Assembly: GCA_963768025.1 (NCBI GenBank)
Contig: CAVYGM010000033.1
Span: 87,737-151,736 of the forward strand
Source of the DNA: CAVYGM01 sp963768025
GTDB taxonomy: Bacteria > Bacteroidota > Bacteroidia > Cytophagales > Spirosomataceae
DNA length: 64,000 nucleotides
Direction of reading: 5' to 3'
Of this stretch, positions 1 through 7,993 are shown piece by piece (positions within the stretch are counted from its first letter, which is position 1; every line of letters begins with the position of its first letter). The translations under genes were made by a program, and so were the position numbers. Below the pieces are notes generated by a model. That model was not told the origin of the DNA, searched no databases, and worked only from the letters and a program-made list of their open reading frames with translations.

Positions 1-197
1 GCAATTTGGGCCAAACGATCCCAAAGCTCGATCCGATGCCACTCGGTTTGCTCCACCCGTTCCCCGTTTTTATTGGTGTAAGCTTCCGAAGTGGCAATAT
101 TAAATCGGGCTACCGAAGAGCCCCCTTCCAAATACCTGACTTCGGGATCACTGCCCAAATTTCCAATCAGAATCACTTTATTAACACTTCCTGCCAT
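1..197 (-). CDS. ssb: Single-stranded DNA-binding protein, N-terminal part (runs off the window)
   Basis: The minus strand from the ATG at 197 reads MAGSVNKVILIGNLGSDPEV and continues through RYLEGGSSVARFNIATSEAY to a WHRIELWDRLAQIA segment, the classic start of bacterial SSB and the first OB-fold strands. SSB coats single-stranded DNA in replication, repair and recombination. About 65 codons are visible; the rest, including the acidic C-terminal tip, lies before base 1. It runs in the same direction as mutY, 134 bases upstream, so the two may be read together, a common Bacteroidota arrangement. The start is well supported because MAGSVNKV/MARGVNKV is the conserved family opening. Confidence 0.9.
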   Translation of the reverse strand, partial: MAGSVNKVILIGNLGSDPEVRYLEGGSSVARFNIATSEAYTNKNGERVEQTEWHRIELWDRLAQI

Positions 198-331
198 AGT
201 TGTTCAGATTTTATCAATGATATTAAATTATTCGTTTCATACTAGCTAAACCTCCTTTTCGATTAGACTCTACCTTCCCTTTTAGGGATGTGAGACTAGC
301 CCCGTTCGAGGCTTCAATTGTAGATATAAAA

Positions 332-1414
332 TTACGAAAAAAAATGCTCTTTTATAAAGGTATCTATCAAAATTGGCTTGGGTAATTCCTCTACCTGCAA
401 AGGATCATAGAACAGATAGGGAGCTGGCAAGTCCGTAATTGGGCCAGTGTCGGCCCTCAGGTGCCAAAACTTTACGTGAAGCCTTTGGTGGGATAGCAAA
501 TGTATGTACGTTTTCCGCGGGATCTCCAGAGTACCGTATCTGGCCCAGTCGGGGAAGGTGGCCTCAGCCAATACCTGATCCGCTTCTGCTGCCTCATCGG
601 AAGACTCTACCAGAAAGAAATCAAACAACCCCTGCCATACATCACCCGCGGGTCGTTGGCCCATGGCCAGCCGACCCTTGTGTTCCAGCACGATGTAATT
701 AAAATACCGATTTCGTACACTCCCTTTTTTGGTCTTAACCGGCAGTCGAGCCTGTGCTCCGTTTTCAAATGCATAACATAGGGTATTAAATGGGCACAAC
801 AGGCAGTCAGGCGCAATCGGCTGGCACTGAATGGCCCCAAACTCAATCATCGCCTGGTTGAAGGTAGCGGCATCGCCGGCAGGAATCAACTGCTGGACTA
901 TTTGCATAAACTCCTTTCGGGCCGATGCACCCGCAATGTCCGTCTTGATACCGAAAATACGGGATACCACGCGAAAAACGTTCCCATCCACCGCCGGGAC
1001 CGCTTCCCCAAAAGCAAAGGAGGCAATAGCCGCGGCCGTGTAGCTTCCGACTCCTTTCAATTTGAGTAGCTCGGCGTAGGTATCCGGAAACTTACCGCCA
1101 AAATCAGTAACTACCTGTTGGGCTGTTTCGTGCATGTTGCGGGCCCGTGAGTAATACCCAAGCCCCTGCCACTGGCGAAGTACCTCTTGCTGACTGGCGG
1201 CGGCAAGGTCAAACACGGTTGGAAATTTCTCCACAAAGCGGACATAATACGGCAAGCCCTGGGCTACCCTGGTTTGCTGGAGAATGACTTCCGAAAGCCA
1301 TATTTTGTAGGGATCAGTAGTGTGGCGCCAGGGCAAATCGCGGTGGTGGCGATGATACCATTGGATTAGTTTTAAGCTAAAATCAGTTGCATTCTGGGGA
1401 GGTATTATACTCAT
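332..1414 (-). CDS. mutY: A/G-specific adenine DNA glycosylase MutY
   Basis: 360-residue base-excision repair enzyme that removes adenine mispaired with 8-oxoguanine. The N-terminal helix-hairpin-helix glycosylase domain spans about residues 10-220. It has catalytic Glu42 in SEVILQQT, the hairpin LKGVGSYTA near 118-127, catalytic Asp143 in VDGNVFRV, and a complete iron-sulfur ligand set Cys197-X6-Cys204-X2-Cys207-X5-Cys213. The C-terminal third (about 230-355) is the NUDIX-like domain that reads 8-oxoG. Length is normal for the family. The gene is divergent from the HU gene, and its probable -7 element (1485-1492) lies only four bases from the HU one. Confidence 0.97.
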   Translation of the reverse strand: MSIIPPQNATDFSLKLIQWYHRHHRDLPWRHTTDPYKIWLSEVILQQTRVAQGLPYYVRFVEKFPTVFDLAAASQQEVLRQWQGLGYYSRARNMHETAQQVVTDFGGKFPDTYAELLKLKGVGSYTAAAIASFAFGEAVPAVDGNVFRVVSRIFGIKTDIAGASARKEFMQIVQQLIPAGDAATFNQAMIEFGAIQCQPIAPDCLLCPFNTLCYAFENGAQARLPVKTKKGSVRNRYFNYIVLEHKGRLAMGQRPAGDVWQGLFDFFLVESSDEAAEADQVLAEATFPDWARYGTLEIPRKTYIHLLSHQRLHVKFWHLRADTGPITDLPAPYLFYDPLQVEELPKPILIDTFIKEHFFS

Positions 1415-1484
1415 TATAAAGTTTTACTGACTGTTTTTTAACGGTTTAGAAAAAAAAGCAAAAAGAATCTCTTTTAAAATTTAC

Positions 1485-1492
1485 CAAAATTA
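1485..1492 (-). promoter_or_regulatory. -7 promoter element for mutY
   Basis: The minus strand reads TAATTTTG, an exact match to the Bacteroidota -7 consensus TAnnTTTG, about 70 bases upstream of the mutY ATG. No clear -33 TTG was found. It sits back to back with the HU element. Confidence 0.5.
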
Positions 1493-1495
1493 CGC

Positions 1496-1503
1496 TACCT
1501 TTG
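1496..1503 (+). promoter_or_regulatory. -7 promoter element for the HU gene
   Basis: TACCTTTG matches TAnnTTTG exactly and lies 67 bases before the GTG start of the HU gene, giving a leader of about 60 bases. No obvious -33 element is visible, and the expected position falls inside the start of the mutY transcript. Confidence 0.55.
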
Positions 1504-1570
1504 TACTCCCAAAATTCAGACCGGGAATATTGTAAATGAAACAATATACACTTTAAAGTTAATAAATACA

Positions 1571-1876
1571 GTGACTAAGGCAGACGTAATTGCACAGATT
1601 TCTGAGAAAACAGGTGTTGAAAAGGCTGACGTACAGCAGACTCTCGAAACTTTCTTCACCGTGGTAAAAGATTCCCTCGCTGAGGGTGAAAATCTTTACG
1701 TGAGAGGATTTGGCAGCTTCATTAACAAGAAGCGGGCCCGGAAAGTTGCCAGGAACATTTCCAAAGGCGAATCCATGATTATTGACGAGCATTTTGTGCC
1801 TAGCTTTAAGCCAGCCAAAGTATTCGTTGAGCAAGTAAAAGGAAGCGATTCGTTGAAATCTGTCGTTGAAAAGTAA
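1571..1876 (+). CDS. HU/IHF-family DNA-binding protein
   Basis: 101-residue histone-like protein that bends and compacts DNA as a dimer. It opens MTKADVIAQISEKTGVEKAD, the usual HU dimerisation helices, and has the GFGSFINKKRARKVARN stretch leading into the DNA-binding beta arms. The C-terminal FVPSFKPAKVF motif is also typical. The start is a GTG; it is chosen because it gives the family's standard N-terminus and no upstream in-frame ATG exists. Its -7 element is at 1496-1503. Whether it is the main HU or a paralogue cannot be told from this window. Confidence 0.93.
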   Translation: MTKADVIAQISEKTGVEKADVQQTLETFFTVVKDSLAEGENLYVRGFGSFINKKRARKVARNISKGESMIIDEHFVPSFKPAKVFVEQVKGSDSLKSVVEK

Positions 1877-1907
1877 CCGTTGGTCGTAGGTATCATTTCC
1901 AAGTTGT

Positions 1908-2750
1908 ATGAAAAAGACTGTTATTTTAGTATCCATTTTCGCCATTTTGCTGGTGGGTACTTTGTATAGTTTACCCAAAATCGTGGTTACTACTAAGGAT
2001 CAGGGCGAAGTGAGTCAGCAGAATACCGAGCAGGCTCGCGGGCAGAACGAAGGGGAGTAATTCGGCCGATAACCACGCAACTGCTACACTTTCGGCCGAT
2101 CAGCAACGGGAAATTGATCAATTACGAAGCAAGTATTACCAGGCGAGTGCTGACGGAAAAGTGCAGGCGGCCATTCAGGTATCCGATGCTTTCGGTAAAT
2201 ACCAGAAGTTTGATAGTTCTGCTTATTATGCAGGAACAGGCTGCGCTCGCTAAGACCTACGATTGAAACCAATTTAAGGGCCGGTGACGGTACTATGAAG
2301 CCTATGGCTTTGCCGTTGAAGAGGCTAAGGCCAAGGTACTGGGAGAGAAAGACCCGGGCTTATTACCAGAAAGCACTGGACCAAAACCCGGACTTACTTT
2401 CGGCCAAGGCCAACATGGCGATGACCTACGTCAACACTCCTTCCCCGATGCAGGGAATTCTTCTGCTGAGGGAGGTACTCGACGCAGACCCCACCAATGA
2501 GTTGGCACTCTTTAACCTGGGAATACTTTCGATGCGTTCCAACCAGTACACTAAGGCAGTGGAACGCTTTCAGCAGATTCTTCAAAACCACCCAACCAAC
2601 ACCAAGGCTCAGTTTTATCTGGGAGTTTGCCTGGTGGAGCTGGGACGAAACGAAGAGGCAGCCAAGGTGCTTGCTGAAGTAAAACAAACTGAAAAAGATC
2701 CGGTAATCCAACAAGCCATCGGTGAATTGGAAAATCGGCTAAAAAATTAA
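1908..2750 (+). pseudogene. TPR-repeat membrane-anchored protein, broken by about five frameshifts
   Basis: One ancestral gene can be reconstructed across three frames. It starts at the ATG at 1908 with MKKTVILVSIFAILLVGTLY, a signal anchor, and runs to a premature stop at 2058-2060. The next frame (from about 2056) continues SADNHATATLSADQQREIDQ and reads through a helix-rich region to about 2230. The final frame, from about 2350, holds the TPR array (separate entry). Reading one sensible protein needs extra bases near 2055, 2231, 2263 and 2350 and one missing base near 2290. Flanking genes are intact. It is either a recently decayed gene or a patch of poor sequence; with so many indels in 300 bases, neither can be excluded. 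Confidence 0.65.
2295..2750 (+). CDS. Tetratricopeptide-repeat protein, C-terminal intact part
   Basis: This open frame contains at least three TPR helices pairs: ARAYYQKALDQNPDLLSAKA (in-frame from about 2352), DPTNELALFNLGILSMRSNQ and HPTNTKAQFYLGVCLVELGR. TPR arrays mediate protein-protein contacts. The first 19 codons are out of the ancestral frame (the true frame there reads YYEAYGFAVEEAKAKVLGEK), so the start at 2295 is probably not real. In the reconstructed protein the domain follows an N-terminal membrane anchor and would face the periplasm. The partner is unknown. Confidence 0.7.
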   Translation: MKPMALPLKRLRPRYWERKTRAYYQKALDQNPDLLSAKANMAMTYVNTPSPMQGILLLREVLDADPTNELALFNLGILSMRSNQYTKAVERFQQILQNHPTNTKAQFYLGVCLVELGRNEEAAKVLAEVKQTEKDPVIQQAIGELENRLKN

Positions 2751-2837
2751 AAGCGGGTGGTAGGTGGTATAAGCCATTGCTTTTTATTGGCTACTATCTA
2801 TCATTTTTTCATTAACTCATTCTAATACTATATCATT

Positions 2838-2927
2838 ATGCCTTGCGGAAAGAAAAGAAAACGCCATAAGATTGCTACCCACAAAAGAAAGAAGCGTCTT
2901 AGAAAGAACAGACACAAGAAGAAATAA
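2838..2927 (+). CDS. AURKAIP1/COX24-domain mini-protein (mS38/bS22-like small-subunit protein)
   Basis: 29 residues, MPCGKKRKRHKIATHKRKKR followed by LRKNRHKKK, over half Lys/Arg. It matches the very short basic AURKAIP1/COX24-domain proteins of Bacteroidota, related to mitochondrial mS38 and the mycobacterial small-subunit protein bS22, which bind rRNA. The family opening is usually MPSGKKRKRHKMATHKRKKR, so the start is secure. It is followed at once by a strong hairpin terminator (2939-2975) and lies just before rng, a ribosome-metabolism neighbour. The ribosomal role is inferred from family. Confidence 0.85.
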   Translation: MPCGKKRKRHKIATHKRKKRLRKNRHKKK

Positions 2928-2938
2928 TTGAAACCCCA

Positions 2939-2975
2939 AGACCGGAAACATTCGCTTTCCGGTCTAATTTTCTAT
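2939..2975 (+). terminator. Intrinsic terminator after the ribosomal mini-protein
   Basis: Perfect 10-bp stem AGACCGGAAA (2939-2948) / TTTCCGGTCT (2956-2965) with a 7-base loop, followed by a T-rich run. Confidence 0.85.
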
Positions 2976-3116
2976 TGTTTTTTTGACTTCTCTTTATTAT
3001 TTCTCACGTTTGCATTTCAGAAACTCGCCGGTCGGGACATTTCCTGTTTCCGGTCGTAGTTGCCTGAATTACGCGTAGAATTTCAATTAGTCCAGACCAA
3101 TTAAATTGGTTATACA

Positions 3117-3851
3117 TTGAGTAACGAATTAGTAATCAATTCTACTCAGAAGGGAGAACGTATAGCCCTTTTGCAGGATAAGCGCCTTCTAGAATACCAC
3201 GTAGAAGAGCCCGATCACAGCTTTACCGTAGGAGATATCTATCTTGGAACCGTCCGAAAACTTGTGACGGGGCTCAATGCGGCATTTGTGGATGTGGGTT
3301 ATGAAAAAGATGCGTTCCTGCACTACCTGGATTTGGGTCCGAATTTCAACTCGCTGAACAAGTTCACGAAGGATGCCATATCCAAGCGCGCCAATTCGGG
3401 CAAGCTTAGTAGCTTCAAATTGGAACCTGAAATAGAAAAACAGGGGAAGATTGACAAAGTACTGGTCAAAAATCAGCCGATTCTCGTTCAGATTGTCAAG
3501 GAGCCTATTTCTACGAAAGGCCCCCGGCTCTCATGTGACATCTCCATTGCGGGCCGATACATCGTATTGGTACCTTTCAGTAATTCGGTAAACCTATCCA
3601 AAAAAATCACCGACCGTCAGGAACGCACTCGATTGCAACGTCTGATGTCATCCATTAAGCCGGCTAATTTTGGGATTATCGTCCGGACAGTAGCGCAGGG
3701 CCGGGATGTGGAGGAACTGGATAAAGATCTTGCAGAACTGTTTGGAGAAGTGGGAAAAGGGCATCAAGGCGCTTCGGGAAGCAAAGCCCCGCGACCGGGT
3801 GATCGGCGAAATGAACCGGGCTTCTTCCATAATCCGGGACATGCTGAATGA
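3117..3851 (+). CDS. rng: Ribonuclease E/G, N-terminal part (frameshifted from 3706-4677)
   Basis: First part of RNase G, the single-strand endoribonuclease that matures rRNA and turns over mRNA. The TTG at 3117 is taken as start because it gives the conserved opening MSNELVINSTQKGERIALLQ. Residues about 38-130 form the S1 RNA-binding domain (VGDIYLGTVRKLVTGLNAAF, VDVGYEKDAFLHYLDLG). The true frame is lost after GRDVEELDKDL near 3730, where deleting one T from GATCTTGCAG restores KDLQNCLEKWEKG; everything after is a nonsense tail. Removing that base gives one 519-residue protein, a normal length. The 265 bases upstream hold the mini-protein terminator and no clear -7 element. Confidence 0.88.
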   Translation: MSNELVINSTQKGERIALLQDKRLLEYHVEEPDHSFTVGDIYLGTVRKLVTGLNAAFVDVGYEKDAFLHYLDLGPNFNSLNKFTKDAISKRANSGKLSSFKLEPEIEKQGKIDKVLVKNQPILVQIVKEPISTKGPRLSCDISIAGRYIVLVPFSNSVNLSKKITDRQERTRLQRLMSSIKPANFGIIVRTVAQGRDVEELDKDLAELFGEVGKGHQGASGSKAPRPGDRRNEPGFFHNPGHAE

Positions 3852-4677
3852 ATCGTTCGATAGCATAACGGTAGACTCCAAAGATGTCTTTGATGATATC
3901 AAGTCGTACATCCGAAGTATCGCGCCCGACAAAGAAAATATCCTGCGGCTTCACAATGGTAAAAACAAGGTGTTTGAACAGTTTGGTTTGGAAAAACAAA
4001 TCAAATCGTTGTTTGGACGCTCGGTTAGTTTGCCGGGAGGTGGGTACCTGATCATTGAGCACACCGAAGCTTTGCACGTCATAGATGTAAATAGCGGCAA
4101 CAAATCCAATAGCGAAGAAGATCAGGAGGCTACGGCACTCAGCGTCAACGGCGAGGCGGCCAAGGAGATAGCCCGGCAATTGCGACTACGCGACATGGGT
4201 GGGATCATCGTGGTGGACTTCATTGATATGAAGAAAGCCGAGAACAAGCGGAAGATCTACGAAGTGATGCGGGAGGAAATGAAATCTGACCGATCGAAGT
4301 ATACCGTCCTGCCGCTGTCGAAGTTTGGTCTCATGCAGATTACCCGTCAGCGGGTACGGCCTGAAATGAATATCGTTACCCGCGAAACCTGCCCTACCTG
4401 CGGCGGTACGGGTACCATTCAGGCCAGTATCCTGATTACGGATATCATCTTGAACAACCTGGATTACATCCTAACCAAGCAAAACGAGCGGAAAATAAGC
4501 GTTTCACTCCATCCCTTTTTGCACGCCTACTTCACCAAGGGTATTTTCTCTCAGCAGATGAAGTGGTTTTTTGAATACAAAACCTGGGTGACCCTCATAA
4601 AGGATTCTTCCATGGGCGTAGTGGATTTTACGTTCCACAACAAGGAAGGAGAGGTCATCGAGATTGCACCAGCCTAA
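3706..4677 (+). CDS. rng: Ribonuclease E/G, C-terminal catalytic part
   Basis: Second part of the same gene; true coding begins near 3731 with QNCLEKWEKGIKALREAKPR. It carries the metal-binding catalytic aspartates of the DNase I-like domain, Asp127 in LHVIDVNSG and Asp171 in IIVVDFIDM (numbered from 3706), and the Zn-link cysteines CPTCGGTG at 229-236. The remaining residues form the small domain ending at 4677. With both active-site aspartates and the Zn-link intact and codons well preserved on both sides of the break, a real loss of this widely conserved gene is unlikely, and a base-calling insertion is the simplest reading. Confidence 0.88.
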   Translation: MWRNWIKILQNCLEKWEKGIKALREAKPRDRVIGEMNRASSIIRDMLNESFDSITVDSKDVFDDIKSYIRSIAPDKENILRLHNGKNKVFEQFGLEKQIKSLFGRSVSLPGGGYLIIEHTEALHVIDVNSGNKSNSEEDQEATALSVNGEAAKEIARQLRLRDMGGIIVVDFIDMKKAENKRKIYEVMREEMKSDRSKYTVLPLSKFGLMQITRQRVRPEMNIVTRETCPTCGGTGTIQASILITDIILNNLDYILTKQNERKISVSLHPFLHAYFTKGIFSQQMKWFFEYKTWVTLIKDSSMGVVDFTFHNKEGEVIEIAPA

Positions 4678-4696
4678 TTGTTCTTTTTACATAAGC

Positions 4697-5545
4697 TTAT
4701 TGCCCCATAACCTGCTTGAAAACGCGCGTAGCCTCTTCGAGCAGGTTATTGTTTAAGGGGAGCAGCTCCTTCTGATCCTGGGCAAAATCTACCAACCCTT
4801 CGGTGGGCATATTACCTACCAAATCATCCTGTGCCATGGGACAACCTCCGTATCCCAACAGTGCACCATCGAACCGGCGGCAACCGGCCTCGTAGGCCGC
4901 AGCTATTTTGATCCGCCAGGCATCGGGTGTCGTATGAAAATGCCCCCCAAATTCGAGGTCGGGCCTGGATCTGATCAACTCCGCAAATATGGCCCGAATG
5001 TCCTCCTCCTGAGCTACCCCGACGGTATCTGACAAAGAGAAGGTACCTATCCCCTCGCCTGCTAGGGTATCTACCCATTCCAGCGCCAGTTCGGGACTCC
5101 ACGGATCTTTGTAGGGGTTGCCAAAGCCCATCGAAATGTAAATCACCAGCTCTTTGTTGTGGCGTACGCACAGCTCCTGTATGGCCTTTACCCGGTCTAC
5201 CGATTCCGGCAAGCCGGCATTGGTGTTGCGGCGCTGAAAGGTTTCTGAGATAGAAAAGGGGTAGCCAAGGTAGCTGATTTTTTCGAAGTCACAGGCCTCC
5301 CGAGCTCCCCGCTCGTTGGCTACAATGGCCAGCAACTGCGTAGAGGTACCGGAAAGCTCTAATCCTTCTGTTACCTGAGCGGTATCGCTTACTTGCGGCA
5401 TAGCTTTGGGAGACACAAAGCTACCAAAATCTAGGGTGTCGAAGCCTACCTGAAGCAGGAGGTTCAGGTACTGGATCTTTTGTTCCGTGGGGATGAAAGG
5501 AGGGTGCCCCTGCCAGGCATCCCGCGGGCATTCGATTAGTTTCAT
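4697..5545 (-). CDS. Hydroxymethylglutaryl-CoA lyase-like enzyme
   Basis: 282-residue DRE-TIM metallolyase. It opens MKLIECPRDAWQG, matching the metal-ligand PRD motif (Arg8, Asp9). It has the HFHTTPD metal-binding His pair (202, 204) and the HMG-CoA lyase signature GYGGCPMAQDDLVGNMPTEG with catalytic Cys235. The family splits HMG-CoA into acetyl-CoA and acetoacetate at the end of leucine breakdown; related aldolases act on similar substrates, so the exact substrate is inferred. It starts at an ATG and stops 19 bases from the convergent rng stop. No leucine-degradation partner is visible nearby. Confidence 0.85.
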   Translation of the reverse strand: MKLIECPRDAWQGHPPFIPTEQKIQYLNLLLQVGFDTLDFGSFVSPKAMPQVSDTAQVTEGLELSGTSTQLLAIVANERGAREACDFEKISYLGYPFSISETFQRRNTNAGLPESVDRVKAIQELCVRHNKELVIYISMGFGNPYKDPWSPELALEWVDTLAGEGIGTFSLSDTVGVAQEEDIRAIFAELIRSRPDLEFGGHFHTTPDAWRIKIAAAYEAGCRRFDGALLGYGGCPMAQDDLVGNMPTEGLVDFAQDQKELLPLNNNLLEEATRVFKQVMGQ

Positions 5546-5673
5546 AGCTATGTCTTTTTGGAAAAGATATGAAAATTGGTCGAAATTGCGAAAACTAGAT
5601 AGCCATTGCTTTTCAGCTTACCTCTAAGACTGAGGATGGCTACCACAAATCATGGATTTCGAAAGTGATTCTT

Positions 5674-6735
5674 CTACCGCAAAATTGGCCCCAGATCCTC
5701 CTCGTTTTCCTGCAACCATTCCGCAATTTCCTGCACGATTTGTTTGATGCCAATCTCCGGCTTCCAGCCCGTGAGAGCTGTTACCTTCGTATTGTCGGTC
5801 ACGTAAAGTCGAATATCGGCGGTGCGGGTTTCGGCCACGGCCTTAATGGGGATGGTATGGCCCGTTACCTCCTGACAGATGGCTGTCAACTCCTGTAGAG
5901 ACGCGCTGCTTTCCAAACCGCCCCCGGCGTTCAGAATCTGACCGTTTACTTTGTCCAGATTATGCAACTGCCAATCTATAAGGCGGTACAAATCGGCTAC
6001 GTGCAGCATATCACGGATCTGCTTGCCGGTGCCGCCGTAGCCAAAGTACCCCAGTTGCTGCTGGAAGTAGTGCTTGGCCACCCACAGCACCATCACGCCC
6101 TGGTCTACCTTGCCCATCTGCCAGGGGCCGGTAATGACGCCGCAGCGGTTGATGACCGTCTTGAGGTTATAGAATTCGTTGTACTCCTGAATCAGGAGTT
6201 CCGAGGCTAGTTTAGTAGTTCCATACAGCGACCGCGGCCCATCTAGCGGGAAGTCCTCGGCAATACCTCTGGAAGAAGCACCGGGTACGGGTTGCTCGTC
6301 GGCGAGGGCAAAGCGGGTATCCTCCTCCACGAAGTTCAGGGTTTCCAGCGTTTTGATCGGGTACACCCGGCTGGTAGACAGAAACAGGAAAGCTGCCTTG
6401 TGCTTTAAGGCGTAGTTTAGGCAATTGACCGTACCAAACAAGTTGGTATTGATCAAATAGTCGGGCGTACCGTCCAGCCCGGCCAATACCGACGGTTCGG
6501 CGGAAGCTTCGATCACGGTGTCCACGGCAGGCAGGGAGTCAAAATCTTCCTTACTGCGGATATCTCCGTGAACGAATTCCACACCGACCTTTTTCAGGCG
6601 GCTGATATTTAGCTCCGAACCCCGGCGCTTGAGGTTGTCAAGGGCAAAAATCTGGTAGTCGGGATAGTTGGATTTCAGGGCAATAGCAAGCGAAGAGCCT
6701 ACAAAACCCGCACCGCCGGTAATGAGAATTTTCAT
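5674..6735 (-). CDS. NAD-dependent sugar-nucleotide epimerase, CDP-paratose 2-epimerase type
   Basis: 353-residue extended short-chain dehydrogenase. The Rossmann motif GGAGFVGS is at 7-14, the catalytic Tyr171-X3-Lys175 pair in YGTTK, and the NAD-ribose Asp in FALDNLKRRGSELNISRLK. The last segment, with AEPSVLAG and INTNLFGTVNCLNYAL, resembles CDP-paratose (tyvelose) 2-epimerases more than UDP-glucose 4-epimerases. These make deoxyhexoses for O-antigen, but no other sugar-nucleotide gene lies beside it, so the substrate is uncertain. A -7 element lies at 6768-6775. Confidence 0.85.
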   Translation of the reverse strand: MKILITGGAGFVGSSLAIALKSNYPDYQIFALDNLKRRGSELNISRLKKVGVEFVHGDIRSKEDFDSLPAVDTVIEASAEPSVLAGLDGTPDYLINTNLFGTVNCLNYALKHKAAFLFLSTSRVYPIKTLETLNFVEEDTRFALADEQPVPGASSRGIAEDFPLDGPRSLYGTTKLASELLIQEYNEFYNLKTVINRCGVITGPWQMGKVDQGVMVLWVAKHYFQQQLGYFGYGGTGKQIRDMLHVADLYRLIDWQLHNLDKVNGQILNAGGGLESSASLQELTAICQEVTGHTIPIKAVAETRTADIRLYVTDNTKVTALTGWKPEIGIKQIVQEIAEWLQENEEDLGPILR

Positions 6736-6767
6736 GAAAGATAGTCTACATTTTTGATTTCAGGGGG

Positions 6768-6775
6768 CAAAGGTA
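6768..6775 (-). promoter_or_regulatory. -7 promoter element for the epimerase gene
   Basis: The minus strand reads TACCTTTG, an exact TAnnTTTG match, 33 bases upstream of the epimerase ATG. Confidence 0.5.
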
Positions 6776-6929
6776 AGGCCATTCAGCCATTCGACAGAGT
6801 CTATTTGGGGATTTTTACCAAATCATATCCAAACCAATTACAGTAGGAGCGGTTATAGTGGTATACGTAAGAAAAGTAATCCTATTGCCTTTGTTTAGGT
6901 AAAGCCACTTTGAAACATTCCTACAGTAC

Positions 6930-7883
6930 ATGAAGACAATCACGTTGAATCAACAATCAGCTATTCCGGCACTTGGACTAGGCACCTGGAAATCAGCCAA
7001 AGGTGAAGTTTATAAAGCCGTTAAAGAAGCCATTGAAATTGGGTATCGCCACATAGACTGCGCGGCGATCTATGGCAATGAATCCGAAATTGGCGATGCC
7101 TTGCAGGAGGTACTAGCGGCCGGAACCGTAAAGCGGGAAGATCTCTGGATTACCTCCAAGCTCTGGAACAACTCCCACCGGAAAGAACAGGTGCTACCGG
7201 CTCTGGAAAATACATTGAAAGATTTGCGCCTCGACTACCTGGACTTGTATCTGGTTCACTGGCCGGTGGCTCTCCAGGCAGGCATAGCCTTCCCCTCGGG
7301 TAGTGAAGACTTCCTAAGCCTGGAAGAGGCTCCAATCGCTGAAACCTGGCAAGGAATGGAAGCCTGCGTAGATGCCGGGCTTACCAGATGCATTGGTCTA
7401 TCTAATTTCAGTAGCGCCAAAATCGAAAATCTGGTAGAGAAGGCGCGGATCAGACCGGTGATGAATCAGGTGGAAATGCATCCCTATCTGCAGCAAAATG
7501 CCTTACTAGACTACTGCCATACCCAGAACATACAGCTAACTGCCTACTCCCCCCTGGGTTCGGGTGATCGACCGGAGCGCCTCAAGAAGGCCGATGATCC
7601 CGTACTTTCCGATCATCCGACGATCTTGGACATTGCCGATAAATATAGCTGTACCTGGGCGCAGATTCTGCTGGCGTGGGCTATCACCCGCCGTACGGTG
7701 GTGATCCCAAAATCAGTGAACCCGGAACGTCTTCGTCAAAATTTTGAGGCAGCCAGTATCGAACTCGACGCAGACGATATGGCCCGCATCGGAGAGATGG
7801 ATCTCCATTTTCGGTTTATCAATGGGGCTACCTGGGCAAACGAAGCCGCTGGCTATACGCTGGCCAATCTCTGGGACGAATAG
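6930..7883 (+). CDS. Aldo/keto reductase
   Basis: 317-residue NADPH-dependent carbonyl reductase with the (beta/alpha)8 fold. The full catalytic tetrad is present: Asp43 and Tyr48 in HIDCAAIYGNE, Lys77 in ITSKLW, His110 in LVHWP. The cofactor-binding C-terminal motif IPKSVNPERLRQNF is also present. Members reduce aldehydes and ketones of many kinds, so the substrate cannot be named. It is divergent from the epimerase and ends before a bidirectional hairpin terminator shared with kup. Confidence 0.93.
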   Translation: MKTITLNQQSAIPALGLGTWKSAKGEVYKAVKEAIEIGYRHIDCAAIYGNESEIGDALQEVLAAGTVKREDLWITSKLWNNSHRKEQVLPALENTLKDLRLDYLDLYLVHWPVALQAGIAFPSGSEDFLSLEEAPIAETWQGMEACVDAGLTRCIGLSNFSSAKIENLVEKARIRPVMNQVEMHPYLQQNALLDYCHTQNIQLTAYSPLGSGDRPERLKKADDPVLSDHPTILDIADKYSCTWAQILLAWAITRRTVVIPKSVNPERLRQNFEAASIELDADDMARIGEMDLHFRFINGATWANEAAGYTLANLWDE

Positions 7884-7922
7884 CCACCTATGTGGTACGG
7901 GCTTCCAGCCCGTTTTTCAAAT

Positions 7923-7968
7923 AAAAACTCTGACAATCCTAAAAAAGGATAGAATTGTCAGAGTTTTT
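7923..7968. terminator. Bidirectional intrinsic terminator between the aldo/keto reductase and kup
   Basis: Stem AAAAACTCTGACAAT (7923-7937) pairs with ATTGTCAGAGTTTTT (7954-7968); the inner CCT/AGG bases extend it. The A-run on one side and T-run on the other let it work for both convergent genes. Confidence 0.9.
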
Positions 7969-7993
7969 ACCTGCTCAAACAGACCTGCGTCCG

